Below, piece after piece: positions 63,314 through 64,000 of a stretch of DNA of 64,000 nucleotides. Position 1 is the first letter of the stretch, and each line of letters opens with the position of its first letter. Origin of the DNA: Aureimonas sp. ME7 (lineage in GTDB: Bacteria; Pseudomonadota; Alphaproteobacteria; Rhizobiales; Rhizobiaceae); assembly GCF_903970965.1 (NCBI RefSeq), contig NZ_CAJCKW010000002.1, forward strand, positions 434,001-498,000. Direction: 5' to 3'. The position numbers were made by a program, and so were the translations under genes. The notes beneath the pieces are model-generated. The model searched no databases, had not been told where the DNA came from, and worked only from the letters and a program-made list of their open reading frames with translations.

Positions 63314-64000
63314 GGCCGGGCTCCCAGGACGGACGTGAGATAGGCTTCGGGACGCAGGATCTGGTGGGCGGCCGTCATCGAAAGCTCGGCGAGCGGCTCC
63401 GGCCAGACGCCGATCGCGATGACGAAGAAGCAGAGCGCGATCAGCGGCACGAGCGCCAGCGGGCGGCCAGGCGGCGGCGCGCGGAAGGCTTCTTCGCCCG
63501 GATGCAGCTCGGCGTCGGCCGCGACCGGGAACGGGCGCCAGAACGCCAGCGCGAAGACGCGCGCGCAGGCGATCGTCAAAAGGAAGCCGGATACGAGGAC
63601 GGCCGCTGCCAGCCACGGCAGATCCGCCGCGATGGAAGCGCGCACGAGAAGCATCTTCGGCCAGAAGCCGGAAAACGGCGGAAGGCCGGCGACCGTCAGC
63701 AGGAGAACCAGCATCAGCGCGGAGAACATCGGATGCCGCCGCCACAGCCCGCCCATCTCGTGGAGCGACGACGACCCGTTGCGGAAGGCGGCGACGCCCG
63801 CCGCCAGATACAGCGCCGTCATCACCACAATGGAATGGAGGGCGTAGAAGATCGCACCCGACAGCCCGGTGGCAAGCGGCCCCTCGTCCGAGATGCCGCT
63901 CTCGAAATAGGGCCCGAGCGCCTGCTCGCGCACGACGCTCGCCGCCCCGGTGGTGATCGCGCTCGATGCGCTTTCCAGGACCGGCGGAATGGCGATGCCG
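63310..64000 (-). CDS. phaD: Multisubunit Na+(K+)/H+ antiporter subunit D (C-terminal part)
   Basis: Partial: the start lies beyond position 64000. The visible 229 residues hold the end of a NuoN/MrpD-like protein: [41 protein letters not shown] and [14 protein letters not shown], in which [13 protein letters not shown] is diagnostic. Reading through to the window edge stays open ([13 protein letters not shown]). It is the proton-channel subunit, and its stop overlaps phaE. The operon's A, B and C subunits should lie outside. Confidence 0.9.
   Translation of the reverse strand, partial: GIAIPPVLESASSAITTGAASVVREQALGPYFESGISDEGPLATGLSGAIFYALHSIVVMTALYLAAGVAAFRNGSSSLHEMGGLWRRHPMFSALMLVLLLTVAGLPPFSGFWPKMLLVRASIAADLPWLAAAVLVSGFLLTIACARVFALAFWRPFPVAADAELHPGEEAFRAPPPGRPLALVPLIALCFFVIAIGVWPEPLAELSMTAAHQILRPEAYLTSVLGARP

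Noticed and set aside
1-64000. tRNA, rRNA, CRISPR, transposase or prophage signatures
   Set aside because: None seen by eye; a covariance-model scan would settle small RNAs.

Overview
This is one contiguous, GC-rich chromosomal stretch with no rRNA, tRNA, CRISPR or recognisable insertion sequence. The gene families point to an alphaproteobacterium of the Hyphomicrobiales (Rhizobiales). The evidence is an FtcR/Rem-type flagellar master regulator, MotC, MotE, FlaF and FlbT, a DUF1217 protein, a short FlgD, and an lpiA-acvB gene pair. A member near Aurantimonadaceae or Rhizobiaceae is plausible, but the genus cannot be read from the window.

Layout. Positions 1-4251 (+): the end of a polyamine/opine-type ABC importer (two permeases), then a histidinol-dehydrogenase-fold enzyme with altered metal ligands and an FMN-dependent 2-hydroxy-acid dehydrogenase. 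Positions 4261-8557: a small Rmf/CrpP-like protein, then the glycerol 3-phosphate module glpR-glpD-glpK with a strong inverted repeat in front of glpD. Positions 8554-11376: a GlcD-type flavin dehydrogenase (-) and a secreted HSL-type esterase (+), closed by a bidirectional terminator. Positions 11425-13442 (-): a soluble GAF-containing NarX-like kinase and its NarL-like response regulator, divergent from a sugar ABC operon (13670-19097, +) that ends in an SMP-30 lactonase.

Positions 19109-54117 hold a large flagellar cluster, almost all on the minus strand. Read in transcription order it is: motA-fliM-(DUF6468)-fliN-fliG, flhB, an unknown gene; flgB-flgC-fliE-flgG-flgA-flgI-motE-flgH-fliL-fliP; fliF-fliH-motB-motC-fliK; ftcR; flgE-flgK-flgL-flaF-flbT-flgD-fliQ; flhA-fliR-fliJ-flgJ-like-flgN-like-fliL-like-DUF1217. 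flgF-fliI run on the plus strand, divergent from motA. Rho-independent terminators separate several of these blocks. A perfect CtrA-type box lies upstream of flgE and a near match upstream of flgB. Flagellin, visN/visR and che genes are not in the window.

Positions 54129-64000: a membrane GGDEF-EAL protein (-), the lpiA(mprF)-acvB pair (+) that makes and hydrolyses lysyl-phosphatidylglycerol, an SDR dehydrogenase (-), and a DUF423 gene at the end of a Mrp/Pha-type multisubunit cation/proton antiporter operon (phaD'EFG, -, cut by the window end).

No plainly new multi-gene system was found. The best leads are the HisD-like enzyme with changed ligands, the six-repeat DUF1217 protein, an unrecognised gene inside the flagellar locus, two abutting palindromes in front of the sugar operon, a perfect hairpin in the lpiA leader, and the CtrA-type boxes.
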